Assembly: GCF_025643255.1 (NCBI RefSeq)
Contig: NZ_CP087112.1
Span: 1,922,001 to 1,986,000 of the forward strand
Direction of reading: 5' to 3'
Length of the DNA: 64,000 nucleotides
Source: Halomonas sp. 7T
GTDB taxonomy: Bacteria > Pseudomonadota > Gammaproteobacteria > Pseudomonadales > Halomonadaceae
Numbering within the stretch: position 1 is the stretch's first letter; every line of letters starts with the position of its first letter. The notes under the pieces are model-generated. The model saw only the letters and a program-made list of their open reading frames with translations. It did not search any database and was not told the origin of the DNA. The position numbers were made by a program, and so were the translations under genes. Positions 18,454-27,486 of the stretch are shown here, piece after piece.

Positions 18454-19272
18454 TCAGTGACCTTTAAATTTTTGCTGAAGTCCTTTTAGCTTTTCTTCTA
18501 AGCTAAGTGGCTTCGCTTGATGGCTTTTTTCTAACCCGCTTTCTAACCCGCTGGTTTCGGGCTGTGCAGGGTGTTTGCTTTTATCGTCAGCTTTAACGAC
18601 GGGCCGAGAAACGTGGCTGCCAGTTTCCGCCTTTTTCTTAGGTGTGTGGGTGGGTGCGTGATCGGCGGCATTAGCGGTGTTTTTCTGCGGCAGCTTGCTT
18701 TTCTTAGTAGCAACGGATGCGCCAGACGATGGCCGCTCTTTTCGCCGCTGGCTGGCGTGTAGCGAGGCCTCTTTATCCACCTTGCCTGCGGGGTTGCCGT
18801 CTAAATCGAACCGTTCTGCGCCTTCACGCATTGATTTTACATAGCGTGGCAGATTGACGTAGTTTGCGAGCGCTCGCCGAATCAACTTACCCGACCAAGG
18901 CTCCCGCTGGGCAAGATCATGATGAATCCCAATCTTGAGTGGCTTAGTGTGCCCCTTGAAAAAGGCGTTTGGGTAGCGCTGATACCACTGATTTAACAGC
19001 GCTTGGGGTGAGGGAGCTTCTGTTTCTTTTGCATCGTCACGCCCATCTTCCACCATTTCCACCTCTGCTTCTGTTTTCTCATTTTTCTGAGGGGCGTTTC
19101 CTAGCATTTCCAACGACTCTTCAGGAGCAGGAGCAACGTCATGTGGTTTATTTTGAGCAGCCAGCTGCTGCTTGAGCCAAGTATTCTCTTCACGCAGAGC
19201 TTTTAGCTCGGTTTCCGTGCGTTCAAGGTGCGCTTCCAGTGTTTCGATTAAATGCAGTACGTTGGCGGCCAT
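18454..19272 (-). CDS. ProQ/FinO-family RNA chaperone-like protein
   Basis: ProQ/FinO domains bind structured RNA and small RNAs. The 272-residue protein has a ProQ/FinO domain at about 85-180 (LLNQWYQRYPNAFF, LKIGIHHDLAQ, RRALANYVNLPRYVKSM). It is preceded by a coiled-coil-like N-terminus (residues 5-45, heptad-like Leu pattern, ending ENTWLKQQLAAQ) and an acidic linker. The C-terminus (190-272) is low-complexity, rich in Lys, Ala and Ser, ending in a basic LEEKLKGLQQKFKGH segment. Standard ProQ has the domain at its N-terminus and no coiled coil, so this is a variant. The ATG at 19272 has AAAGGAGGGG. It lies after folA on the same strand. Confidence 0.85.
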   Translation of the reverse strand: MAANVLHLIETLEAHLERTETELKALREENTWLKQQLAAQNKPHDVAPAPEESLEMLGNAPQKNEKTEAEVEMVEDGRDDAKETEAPSPQALLNQWYQRYPNAFFKGHTKPLKIGIHHDLAQREPWSGKLIRRALANYVNLPRYVKSMREGAERFDLDGNPAGKVDKEASLHASQRRKERPSSGASVATKKSKLPQKNTANAADHAPTHTPKKKAETGSHVSRPVVKADDKSKHPAQPETSGLESGLEKSHQAKPLSLEEKLKGLQQKFKGH

Positions 19273-19292
19273 GCTCCCCTCCTTTGATTTAA

Positions 19293-19832
19293 TCAGTCGT
19301 TGACACGCTCGTATACGACAAAATCATAGTGGGGCTGCCCTTCCGCTGGACTCCCTGCAACCCGTTGCACTTCGCGCCACTCATCCAGAGAAAACGCTGG
19401 GAAAGCCGCATCACCCTCTATATCAATGTCTACTTCGGTAATATAGAGACGTTGCGCATAAGGAAGTGCTTGGCGATAAATCTCACCGCCCCCCATCACC
19501 ATAATTTCTTCAGCCGCTTCAATAGTTGCCTGTTGATCGGCTAGCGCAAGTGCCGCCGCTAGGTCATGGCAAACCCGCGTCCCAGCGGCCTGAAAATTTT
19601 CATCTCGGGTTACCACGATATTTAGTCGGTTAGGTAGCGGCTTACCAATGGATGCATATGTTTTACGCCCCATCACCAGCGGCTTGGCTTGGGTCATCCG
19701 TTTGAAGAATTTTAAATCTTCAGGCAAATACCAGGGCAGCTTGCCCTCTACACCAATAATGCGGTTTTTCGCCATGGCAACAATCATGGCAACGGGCACT
19801 AAGGGGTCAACCATGCGCTCGTGCGAATTCAT
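19293..19832 (-). CDS. folA: Dihydrofolate reductase
   Basis: FolA reduces dihydrofolate to tetrahydrofolate with NADPH, recycling the folate oxidised by ThyA. The 179-residue protein has the family's N-terminal [31 protein letters not shown] region (from residue 13), the NADPH-binding [15 protein letters not shown] near 55-69, and [13 protein letters not shown] near 111-123. It overlaps the thyA stop codon by 4 bp, consistent with coupled translation of the two folate enzymes. Confidence 0.96.
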   Translation of the reverse strand: MNSHERMVDPLVPVAMIVAMAKNRIIGVEGKLPWYLPEDLKFFKRMTQAKPLVMGRKTYASIGKPLPNRLNIVVTRDENFQAAGTRVCHDLAAALALADQQATIEAAEEIMVMGGGEIYRQALPYAQRLYITEVDIDIEGDAAFPAFSLDEWREVQRVAGSPAEGQPHYDFVVYERVND

Positions 19833-20659
19833 ACGGCCACCTGAGCTTTAATATGGGGGTGTGATTCATACTCCGATATCTGTATGTCATCGAAAGTGAA
19901 GTCAAACAAGCTAGTGGCCTGGTTATTGAGCGCCAGCTTGGGCGCGGCAAAAGGCGTTCGCGTTAGCTGCTCTTGGGCTTGCTCTAAATGGTTGCTATAT
20001 AAGTGGGCATCGCCAAGCGTATGAATAAATTCACCGGGCTGTAAGCCGGTTACGTGGGCCACCATGCTAAGCAGCAGTGCGTAGCTTGCGATATTAAACG
20101 GCACGCCTAGGAAAATATCCGCGCTGCGCTGATAAAGCTGACAAGAGAGGCGCCCATTCGCCACGTAAAACTGAAAGAGGCAGTGGCACGGCGGTAGTTT
20201 CATTTCATCTACCTGGGCGGGGTTCCAGGCAGACACGATCAAACGCCGTGACTGCGGGTTATTACGAATTTGCTCGAGGACATGGGTGATTTGATCAACA
20301 CTACCGCCCTTGGGGCTTGGCCAGCTGCGCCACTGGTAACCGTAAACAGGCCCTAAGTCGCCGTTCTCATCTGCCCATTCGTCCCATATTCGCACACCAT
20401 TTTCTTGCAGATACCTAATATTGGTATCGCCTTTTAAAAACCACAGCAGCTCATGAATAATAGAGCGTAGGTGGAGCTTTTTGGTGGTTAATAGTGGAAA
20501 GCCACGGGAGAGGTCGAAACGCATTTGATGACCAAACACCGAGCGCGTGCCGGTACCCGTACGGTCGTTACGGTCAACGCCCTGCTCCAATACAGTGCGC
20601 ATTAAGTCAAGATACGGCTGTTCAAGCGCTTCTTTAAGCGTGGGCGTTGTTGCAGTCAC
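19829..20659 (-). CDS. thyA: Thymidylate synthase
   Basis: ThyA methylates dUMP to dTMP using methylene-tetrahydrofolate. The 276-residue protein has the catalytic cysteine in [12 protein letters not shown] (near residue 158), the phosphate- and dUMP-binding [17 protein letters not shown] and the opening [14 protein letters not shown]. The start is a GTG at 20659 with a short GGA element. folA follows with a 4-bp overlap. lgt lies upstream on the same strand, an order also seen in Pseudomonas. Confidence 0.97.
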   Translation of the reverse strand: MTATTPTLKEALEQPYLDLMRTVLEQGVDRNDRTGTGTRSVFGHQMRFDLSRGFPLLTTKKLHLRSIIHELLWFLKGDTNIRYLQENGVRIWDEWADENGDLGPVYGYQWRSWPSPKGGSVDQITHVLEQIRNNPQSRRLIVSAWNPAQVDEMKLPPCHCLFQFYVANGRLSCQLYQRSADIFLGVPFNIASYALLLSMVAHVTGLQPGEFIHTLGDAHLYSNHLEQAQEQLTRTPFAAPKLALNNQATSLFDFTFDDIQISEYESHPHIKAQVAV

Positions 20660-20754
20660 AGAATTTCCAGATTGTCAGGCAATGAGAGTATATATTCTAA
20701 ACCACCTGCCGCCAGAGCGTCACAGGCAGCACTCGCCGATAAGAATTTAATTAT

Positions 20755-21546
20755 TTAAGAAGCCTTGGCGTCGATAGGATTATTACGCGACCACGCCATT
20801 AAAAACAGGCCAAACACAATCATGGGTAGTGTTAGCAACATTCCCATGGTGAACCAGCCGAAAGCAAGGTAGCCAATATGCGCATCGGGCATGCGGACAA
20901 ACTCCACCATAAAGCGGAATATGCCATACCCCAGCAGGAACAGGCCTGACATGAAACCACGCGCCCGTGGCGTAGCCGACACCCACCAAAGAATCGCGAA
21001 CAGTACCACGCCTTCTAATAGCGCCTCATAGAGAGCCGAGGGGTGACGTGGTTCGGGCCCCATGCCTGGAAAAGGCATCCCCCACGGTAGTGACGTTACT
21101 CGCCCCGGCAACTCATGATTGATGAAGTTGCCAATTCGCCCAGCACCTAACCCAACCGGCACTAACGGCGCGATAAAGTCGGTGAGGGTAAAAAACGCTA
21201 GCTGCTTGCGGCGTGCAAACAGCCAAGCAGCAAGCAGCACGCCCAACAGGCCGCCATGAAAGCTCATACCACCATCCCAAACGCGGAAGACCCATAGGGG
21301 GTCAGCCGACCACTGCTCCAGGCCATAAAATAGCGCGTAGCCTAGCCGTCCTCCGACCACCACCCCAATGGCACAGTAGAAGAGTAAATCGCCAATATCG
21401 TCTTTGGTCAGCCCTATGCGTGGCGCGCGTTTACAGCCTAACCACCATGCGGCTACAAACCCCACCACGTACATCAGACCATACCAATGCACTTGTAGCG
21501 GACCGAGTGAAATTGCAACCGGGTCAATCGTTGGGTAGTTGATCAT
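20755..21546 (-). CDS. lgt: Prolipoprotein diacylglyceryl transferase
   Basis: Lgt is an inner-membrane enzyme that adds diacylglycerol from phosphatidylglycerol to the lipobox cysteine of prolipoproteins. The 263-residue protein shows about seven membrane segments and the invariant HGGLLG motif (near 100) plus [10 protein letters not shown] (near 141). The latter contains the essential Arg and the signature N-x-E. The start at 21546 (MINYPTIDP) is preferred over a TTG one codon earlier. It lies in a run of minus-strand genes just after a TauE/SafE transporter. Confidence 0.96.
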   Translation of the reverse strand: MINYPTIDPVAISLGPLQVHWYGLMYVVGFVAAWWLGCKRAPRIGLTKDDIGDLLFYCAIGVVVGGRLGYALFYGLEQWSADPLWVFRVWDGGMSFHGGLLGVLLAAWLFARRKQLAFFTLTDFIAPLVPVGLGAGRIGNFINHELPGRVTSLPWGMPFPGMGPEPRHPSALYEALLEGVVLFAILWWVSATPRARGFMSGLFLLGYGIFRFMVEFVRMPDAHIGYLAFGWFTMGMLLTLPMIVFGLFLMAWSRNNPIDAKAS

Positions 21547-21601
21547 CAAGACTCTCTAAACGGTAAGAAATAAAACGGCTTAAAAATATGCCAGAAAGCG
21601 G

Positions 21602-22399
21602 TCATGCCAAGATAAAACGAAGCCCCACGACTCCAAGAAGCGCTGCAAAAGAGTAGCGAAGAACCTGGGCTGGCAGCACATGGGCTAGCTTCACCCCTAC
21701 TCTGGCAAAAGGCACGCTGGTCAGCACGATCCCTAAAAACGCTGGCCACATCACAAACCCCGTAGCCCATGGGGGCAGTAACGGGTGACCCCAACCAACG
21801 ACTATAAACGTAACCGCACCGACCACTGCGATGGGCAACCCACAGGCGGCTGACGTACCAACGGCCTGGGTCATAGACGCCCCACAGCGCGATAACCAGG
21901 GAACCGTCATCGCTCCACCACCAATCCCAAATAGCGCTGAAATAGCGCCTACCACGCCCCCAGCAACCGTCATTGCAGCCTTGCCAGGTAACCCTACCCC
22001 CGGTTTAGGATTAAGGCCCAGCACCATTTTGGCCGCTAGCAGCAGCACGAAAATACCAAATAACGTACCTAAAACGGTGCCCGATAGATTATCGGCAATG
22101 AATACGCCGCCAATCGCTCCCAGCATTAACCCTGGCAATAACGCCATGAACCAGGGGCGGTGCACGCTCCCCTTGCGAAAATGCCCCAGTGCTGAAGAGG
22201 CACCGGTGACGACAATGGTCGCCAGCGAGGTGCCTACCGCCAAGTGCATCGTGATTTCAGGGGCAATGTTTTGCAGGCCAAACGCAAATACCAGCGCAGG
22301 TACGATAATAAGGCCCCCACCAACGCCGAATAGCCCTGCCATGGTGCCCGCTGCTGCGCCTAGTACTAAATAGCCCACGATAATAGTGACTGCTGTCAT
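21602..22399 (-). CDS. TauE/SafE-family membrane transporter (probable anion or sulfite exporter)
   Basis: TauE/SafE proteins move small anions such as sulfite, sulfoacetate or sulfopyruvate across the inner membrane, but the substrate cannot be read here. The 265-residue protein has about eight membrane segments and two repeats with glycine-rich motifs (AGLFGVGGGLIIVPAL near 20-35 and ISALFGIGGGAMTVPW near 153-168), the family hallmark. Its ATG overlaps the last base of the preceding receiver-protein gene, so both are in one operon. The link to lgt downstream is about 50 bp. The same position is held by a similar gene in Pseudomonas, which supports common ancestry but not function. Confidence 0.85.
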   Translation of the reverse strand: MTAVTIIVGYLVLGAAAGTMAGLFGVGGGLIIVPALVFAFGLQNIAPEITMHLAVGTSLATIVVTGASSALGHFRKGSVHRPWFMALLPGLMLGAIGGVFIADNLSGTVLGTLFGIFVLLLAAKMVLGLNPKPGVGLPGKAAMTVAGGVVGAISALFGIGGGAMTVPWLSRCGASMTQAVGTSAACGLPIAVVGAVTFIVVGWGHPLLPPWATGFVMWPAFLGIVLTSVPFARVGVKLAHVLPAQVLRYSFAALLGVVGLRFILA

Positions 22400-23571
22400 T
22401 AGGTAGGTGTCTCATGGTTTTTACTAGGCACCCATTTGGTAATCATGCCTACGAGTGTGTCAGGCTGGTAAGGCTTAGCGAGTACGTCGTCTAACCCAGC
22501 AGCCTCACAGGTATCGCGCCTGGCGTTATCGACATTTGCGGTTAACGCTACAAGCACACTGCGTGGGCTATCATTACTGCGCTCATAGCTGCGCCAGCGC
22601 TGTGCGGTTTCAAATCCGTCTAAGGTAGGCATAAAAATATCCATAAACACTAGATCGTAAAACGTGGTCTGTTGTCGCTCTAATGCTTGTTCGCCGCTGC
22701 TAACACCTTCTACATAAAGCCCTTGGGCCTCTAGCATTTGCCGTGCGAGCATTAAGTTGACGGGGCCATCGTCCACTACCAGCACTTTAAGCTGGCGCTT
22801 CGCGGTGGATGGCAACACCTCATTACTCTCTTCATCGCTTGCATTTTCTTGGGCAAAATTAGCCAGCAAAGCGCGAATATCAGCCAGCCGATCTTGCACG
22901 TGGCTAATGTCGTGATGGCACGTTTTGCACCTATCTTTCTGGATTAGCTCCCCAAGATAAGCAAACAAATTATCAGCTTCACGCTGTAAAAGCGTTAGGT
23001 AGCCGGATTTTAAGCGTGACTCTTCACGAGCGCGGTCTCGCCCCGCCATCAGGTGCTTAAGCTGTTTTTGTTGGTGATGCAGATCCTCTAGCAGCGCTTG
23101 ATCCTGCTTGGGCTGCTCCGATAGAGGCGCTATCAATGGCGCTTGCTGGCGGATGTTCAGCCACTCGGCAAGTGCCTCATTCACTTGCACCAACCGCTGG
23201 AGGGGCAAAAGCGACTCTGCGTCTGCTGATGCGATGCGCTGTTCTTCAACAGGCACTTTCGCTACTGTCTGGCTCAGCCTTTTTGCGTTTCGTTCAAGGG
23301 TTTTTAATTCATGCCTCAATAGCACATCTGACCGCTTAGCACGGTGTTTGAGCAGCATAAGAAAGGCAGCCACATTCATACAGCTACCCAATAAAAGGGC
23401 GAGAGTGAGCCAAAGCGTTGTGCTCCAGGAGGTTTGGTTTGGCGATATTCCCCAGATAACGAATCCTACCAACACACACAGCGTGACCAGTGCGCTTTGA
23501 ACCAGCAGCAAAGGCCAGAGAATCGGCCATATAACGGCGTTCCAGAAGTGCTCTCGCTGATTGGGTTGCAT
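22399..23571 (-). CDS. Membrane-anchored receiver-domain protein (decayed hybrid kinase-like)
   Basis: This 390-residue protein has two predicted membrane helices (about 14-40 and 52-74). A coiled-coil or helical linker (80-250) follows, and a C-terminal receiver domain (261-380) has the full phosphorylation set: Asp267 and Asp268, phosphoacceptor Asp311 in VFMDIFMP, Thr344 and Lys366. Between them RLKSGYLTLLQREADNL (186-202) resembles a histidine kinase H-box, but Arg replaces the phosphoacceptor His, and no ATP-binding domain exists. A CxxCHH motif is at 215-220. It probably receives phosphate from another kinase, or acts as a scaffold. No other two-component genes are adjacent; it is the first gene before the TauE/SafE gene. 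Confidence 0.8.
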   Translation of the reverse strand: MQPNQREHFWNAVIWPILWPLLLVQSALVTLCVLVGFVIWGISPNQTSWSTTLWLTLALLLGSCMNVAAFLMLLKHRAKRSDVLLRHELKTLERNAKRLSQTVAKVPVEEQRIASADAESLLPLQRLVQVNEALAEWLNIRQQAPLIAPLSEQPKQDQALLEDLHHQQKQLKHLMAGRDRAREESRLKSGYLTLLQREADNLFAYLGELIQKDRCKTCHHDISHVQDRLADIRALLANFAQENASDEESNEVLPSTAKRQLKVLVVDDGPVNLMLARQMLEAQGLYVEGVSSGEQALERQQTTFYDLVFMDIFMPTLDGFETAQRWRSYERSNDSPRSVLVALTANVDNARRDTCEAAGLDDVLAKPYQPDTLVGMITKWVPSKNHETPT

Positions 23572-23717
23572 GGTTTAAGTCCTGGGTTGCAATCAAGCAT
23601 TGGTGGTCAAACGTCCTGTTCTAAGGTTAGTGTACGTCTACACATCAACGCTGTCATTCCACTCTTGTAGAGGTTGACGCTATTGCTCATTGAGTCTGAA
23701 GGATTACCGAATTCGTC

Positions 23718-24491
23718 ATGTGCTTAATTACGTTTGCTTGGCACCCAGGCAGCACTCAGCCTCTGCGCCTCGCGGCGAACCGAGATGAGTTTCACGCCCG
23801 CCCAACGGCGCCATTAGCTGTTTGGGATACCCCCCACGGACTCATGGGTGGTCGAGATTTAGAGGCGGGAGGAACGTGGTTAGCGGCCAATCAGCAAGGC
23901 CGAGTGGCCGCGCTCACCAATGTGCGCGACCCGCGTCTTAGCACGCCAGCACACGCACCTAGCCGAGGGGAGCTGGTGGCGAGCGCTCTACAGTGTCGCG
24001 ATATTGACGCTTGGCTGATCCAACTGGCTAACACCCAGGCCCAGCGCTACGCCGGGTTTAACCTGCTCGTTGCGACAGCAGAGCGTTTGTGGCATCTACA
24101 CAGGGGTTACGATGGCACCACCTTGACTGAAGTCGCTGAGGGTGTGCATGGCCTCTCCAACGCAACGCTCAACACACCTTGGCCGAAGTTAACCGCCGTC
24201 ACGCAAGCCTTAGCTCATAGCCGCCCTGATAACTGGCGACACGCTACTCAAGAAGCGTTGCACAGTCCACAGATAGCACCTGATGCTCGTTTGCCCAATA
24301 CAGGCGTTGGCGTAACCCTTGAGCGCCAGCTTTCTGCCGCGTTTATTATCGGTGAGCAGTATGGCACCCGAGCGACGACGTGGTTGACCCTCAGCCAGCA
24401 GGGAGAAGTAGCAATGACCGAGCAGCGCTTTGGGCCGCTCGGTCGTTTTGAAGGTGAAACGAAGCTCTCAAACTCAGTCCCGCGGGGGTAG
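23718..24491 (+). CDS. NRDE family protein (TANGO2-like)
   Basis: NRDE-domain proteins are conserved from bacteria to animals (TANGO2), but their chemistry is not settled. The 257-residue protein opens MCLITFAWHPG, with Cys2 in the place of a possible N-terminal nucleophile, then AANRDEFHARPTAPL (the NRDE motif, near 20-33), followed by GRDLEAGGTWL and NVRDP. It is on the opposite strand to its neighbours, and its last 18 bp overlap the end of ptsP tail to tail. A similar gene lies near ptsP and rppH in other gammaproteobacteria. No role is assigned beyond the family. Confidence 0.85.
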   Translation: MCLITFAWHPGSTQPLRLAANRDEFHARPTAPLAVWDTPHGLMGGRDLEAGGTWLAANQQGRVAALTNVRDPRLSTPAHAPSRGELVASALQCRDIDAWLIQLANTQAQRYAGFNLLVATAERLWHLHRGYDGTTLTEVAEGVHGLSNATLNTPWPKLTAVTQALAHSRPDNWRHATQEALHSPQIAPDARLPNTGVGVTLERQLSAAFIIGEQYGTRATTWLTLSQQGEVAMTEQRFGPLGRFEGETKLSNSVPRG

Positions 24492-26735
24492 CAAATGCGA
24501 AAGCTGCCATTCATCCATACGCGTATTTAAATGCGCGTGCACTTGAGAGGGGGTATCTAGCTGCATAATCTCCTCAAGCAAGCCTTTTGCATCCGTAAAG
24601 CTTACCCGGCGAATCGCCGCGCGTACTTTAGGCAAGCTGGGAGCGTTCATTGAGAGACTCGTGAAGCCCATGGCCATTAACAGCAGCGCACCGGCGGGAT
24701 CGCCTGCCAACTCGCCACATAGTGAAATCGGCTTACCAAGCCGTTTAGCATCCAAGGAAAGCTCTTGCAGTGCACCGAGAAGCGCGGGGTGCAGCGCATC
24801 GTAAAGGCTTGAGACGCGAGGGTTGTTGCGATCGACCGCCAGCAGATATTGCGTTAAATCGTTGCTGCCCACCGAGAAAAAATCAACCCGCTTAGCTAAC
24901 GCATCCATTTGATAAATGGTTGCAGGGACTTCGATCATCACGCCAACTTTGGGCCGTATAACGGTGGTGCCCTCCTCGCCTAGCTCGACAATCGCACGAT
25001 CCAGCAGGCGCAGCGCTTCATCAACCTCTTCCACATTGGTAATCATCGGGAACAGCACATAAAGATTACCCAAATCATGCGAAGCTTTAAGCATGGCGCG
25101 CAGCTGAACCATTAACACCTCGGGGTGATCAAGCGTTACCCGCATACCTCGCCAGCCCAAAAATGGATTAGCCTCTTCAATAGGGAAATACGGCAGATCC
25201 TTGTCACCACCAATATCCAAGGTGCGCATGACCACCGGCAGCGGCGCAAAGCCTTCGAGCTGCTCGCGATACATCCGCATTTGCTCTTTTTCACCGGGAA
25301 AGCGCTCGGTAATCATAAACGGCACTTCGGTACGGTATAGCCCGACGCCACCAATACGACTTTTAAGCAGCGAGCTGGCATCAACCGCCAAGCCGGTATT
25401 GACCATCAGAGGCATTGCATAGCCATCCGGCGTTTCGCTGGGCAAATCCTGCTCATGCTCTAGCACTTCGCTGAGTGCTGCCTCTTCGGCAATTAAACTG
25501 GCGTAGCGCGTTTTCAGTTCATCGGCTGGACGCACAAACAGACGGCCACGGTGGCCATCCAGTACCACGGGCGCACCATTTAAGCGCGGTAGAGGTAAGT
25601 CCACCATGCCTAATACGGTAGGAATTCCCATGGCGCGGGCGACAATCGCCACATGAGAAGTGCTGGAGCCCCGCACCGACACAAGTCCCTTTAACTTACC
25701 CCTGGGCACTTCACCCAGCATCGCCACGCTGATTTCATCGCCAACTAAAATGGCGTTATCAGGGTACGTTTCTGGCGTTGATGGCGTGTCTTCCTGCAAA
25801 TGCGACAGCACACGGCGCCCCAAGTCACGAATATCCGCCGCCCGCTCGCGAAGGTAGTCGTCATCAACGCGCTCTAAGTATTGCACATGGCGGCGCACCA
25901 CATCGGCTAATGCTCCAGGTGCCCACTGCCCTTCACGAATGCGCTTTTCAACCTCTTCAGAAAGTGCCGCCTCCCCCAGCATCTGTTGGTACACGTCAAA
26001 AAGAGCAAGCTCCTGGGCAGAAATCCGGCTCGCCAAGCGCTCGGCGGCAGCGCGAATCTCGCTGCGCGTTTTGCCAATCGCCTCTTTCAAACGAGCGACT
26101 TCATAATCTTGATCATTAGGGATGAGATCAGGAACGCTGTTGAGATCAGCAGGTGGCGAAATGACCACCGCCTCTCCCATAGCCATGCCGGGAGACGCTG
26201 CTACGCCCTTAAACATGGCTTGGCCACCGGGCAGCGCCGGACGGGAAAGATTGCCCGTCGCTAACGCATGGGCCAGCACCCCCGCCAGCTGCGCGGCCAT
26301 GGTTACCAGAAACGCTTCATCTTCGTCGTCGTACTGACGTTTTTCAGCTTGCTGAACCACCAATACACCAAGCATCAGGCGCTGGTGAATAATCGGCACA
26401 CCTAAGAAACTTGAATAGCGCTCTTCGCCTGTGGCCTCAAAATAGCGAAAATGCGAGTGCGCCTGGGCATCTTCTAGGTTAAGTGGCTCACTGCGCTTGG
26501 CCACCAAGCCAACCAAGCCTTCCCCCAAAGGCAGCACCACGCGGCCCACTGCCTGGGTACGCAAACCAATGGTTTCCATTAGCACTAACGACTCAAGCTC
26601 TTTATCGTAAAGATAAAAAGAGCACACGTCCGTTTGCATGGCCTTGCGTATGCGACGAACCATGGTTGACAGCGCGGCATCGAGGTTTCGAGCGCCATTC
26701 ACTTCCTGAATAACGCGACGTAGCACCTCAAGCAT
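24474..26735 (-). CDS. ptsP: PTS(Ntr) phosphoenolpyruvate-protein phosphotransferase
   Basis: PtsP (EI-Ntr) passes phosphate from PEP to NPr in the nitrogen-related PTS, a regulatory pathway. The 753-residue protein starts with a GAF domain (about 1-160, SFLGVPIIHQRLMLGVLVVQQAEKRQYDDEDEAF region). It then has the EI N-domain with the active His in GSSTSHVAIVARAMGIPTV near residue 350 and a PEP-binding barrel (GLYRTEVPFM, FFSVGSNDLTQYLLAVDRNN, ISLCGELAGDP). The start MLEVLRRV at 26735 matches E. coli PtsP; the earlier GTG (26753) was rejected. It follows rppH, with a strong hairpin between them. No ptsN or npr is nearby. Confidence 0.95.
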   Translation of the reverse strand: MLEVLRRVIQEVNGARNLDAALSTMVRRIRKAMQTDVCSFYLYDKELESLVLMETIGLRTQAVGRVVLPLGEGLVGLVAKRSEPLNLEDAQAHSHFRYFEATGEERYSSFLGVPIIHQRLMLGVLVVQQAEKRQYDDEDEAFLVTMAAQLAGVLAHALATGNLSRPALPGGQAMFKGVAASPGMAMGEAVVISPPADLNSVPDLIPNDQDYEVARLKEAIGKTRSEIRAAAERLASRISAQELALFDVYQQMLGEAALSEEVEKRIREGQWAPGALADVVRRHVQYLERVDDDYLRERAADIRDLGRRVLSHLQEDTPSTPETYPDNAILVGDEISVAMLGEVPRGKLKGLVSVRGSSTSHVAIVARAMGIPTVLGMVDLPLPRLNGAPVVLDGHRGRLFVRPADELKTRYASLIAEEAALSEVLEHEQDLPSETPDGYAMPLMVNTGLAVDASSLLKSRIGGVGLYRTEVPFMITERFPGEKEQMRMYREQLEGFAPLPVVMRTLDIGGDKDLPYFPIEEANPFLGWRGMRVTLDHPEVLMVQLRAMLKASHDLGNLYVLFPMITNVEEVDEALRLLDRAIVELGEEGTTVIRPKVGVMIEVPATIYQMDALAKRVDFFSVGSNDLTQYLLAVDRNNPRVSSLYDALHPALLGALQELSLDAKRLGKPISLCGELAGDPAGALLLMAMGFTSLSMNAPSLPKVRAAIRRVSFTDAKGLLEEIMQLDTPSQVHAHLNTRMDEWQLSHLLPPRD

Positions 26736-26785
26736 GGAGGTTTTACTTTTCACTATTATTTGCCTCGCTGAGGGATTCTAGGCTG

Positions 26786-26814
26786 GCTTTACTGCCCATC
26801 CTGGGCAGTAAAGC
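26786..26814 (-). other. Strong hairpin between rppH and ptsP
   Basis: A 13-bp perfect stem (GCTTTACTGCCCA arms, loop TCC) starts 4 bp past the rppH stop. No T run follows on the minus strand, so it is not a classical terminator. It could protect the rppH 3' end or control expression of ptsP by partial termination or processing. Confidence 0.6.
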
Positions 26815-26817
26815 GCA

Positions 26818-27312
26818 TTATCCTTCGTTATCTTGTGCTAGGCGCTGTACACGCGGAGAGAGCTCTCGTAACGCGCGTCGATATACCTCTCGTTTAAACG
26901 GCACTACCTGCCCCAATGGGTACCAATAACTTACCCAGCGCCAGCCATCAAATTCGGGCTTGGGCGTGGCCGTCATGCAGATCCGGTTCTCTTGACAGCG
27001 AATCCTAAGTAAAAACCACTTCTGCTTCTGACCAATACAGACCGGTCGCGAGTGGGTACGAATCATGCGTCGTGGAAGACGGTAACGCAGCCAGCCCCGG
27101 GTGCAGGCGACAATATCAACATCGTCGGCGGTTAAGCCGATCTCTTCGTGAAGCTCACGAAAAAGCGCTTGTTGTGGAGTCTCGCTTGCTTTAATGCCTC
27201 CCTGGGGGAATTGCCACGCATTTTGTCCTACACGACGCGCCCAGAGCAGTTGCCCCTGGCTATTGGCAATAATAATGCCAACATTGGGGCGAAAGCCGTC
27301 AGCGTCGATCAC
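26818..27312 (-). CDS. rppH: RNA pyrophosphohydrolase RppH
   Basis: RppH removes pyrophosphate from the 5' end of transcripts, starting decay by RNase E. The 164-residue Nudix protein has the box [23 protein letters not shown] at about 37-60 and the family's N-terminus [16 protein letters not shown]. Starts: an ATG at 27318 leaves only 2 nt from AAGG, while the in-frame GTG at 27312 has 8 nt and gives the same start as E. coli RppH; GTG is preferred. The YRxxRRMIR-like segment and C-terminal [13 protein letters not shown] fit. It stands upstream of ptsP and divergent from the HAD phosphatase gene, an order known in Pseudomonas. Confidence 0.94.
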   Translation of the reverse strand: MIDADGFRPNVGIIIANSQGQLLWARRVGQNAWQFPQGGIKASETPQQALFRELHEEIGLTADDVDIVACTRGWLRYRLPRRMIRTHSRPVCIGQKQKWFLLRIRCQENRICMTATPKPEFDGWRWVSYWYPLGQVVPFKREVYRRALRELSPRVQRLAQDNEG

Positions 27313-27486
27313 GGACATCACCTTAATAAATTTTCAGTTATGCCCATTTTTCCACAAGGGAGACAAGCGTATCAATACAATATAACGCTAAGTGGTTAAA
27401 CCAAGACGACTCTGCGATAATCCGCCGCTTTGTGCCTCGCTATTAACTAGCAATCAACTACCAACATTAACCATGAGGGGAGCGCC

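Noticed and set aside
24474..24491. Overlap of NRDE and ptsP ends as a frameshift or assembly error
   Set aside because: Both frames are complete and end in their normal family C-termini, so a short tail-to-tail overlap is sufficient.
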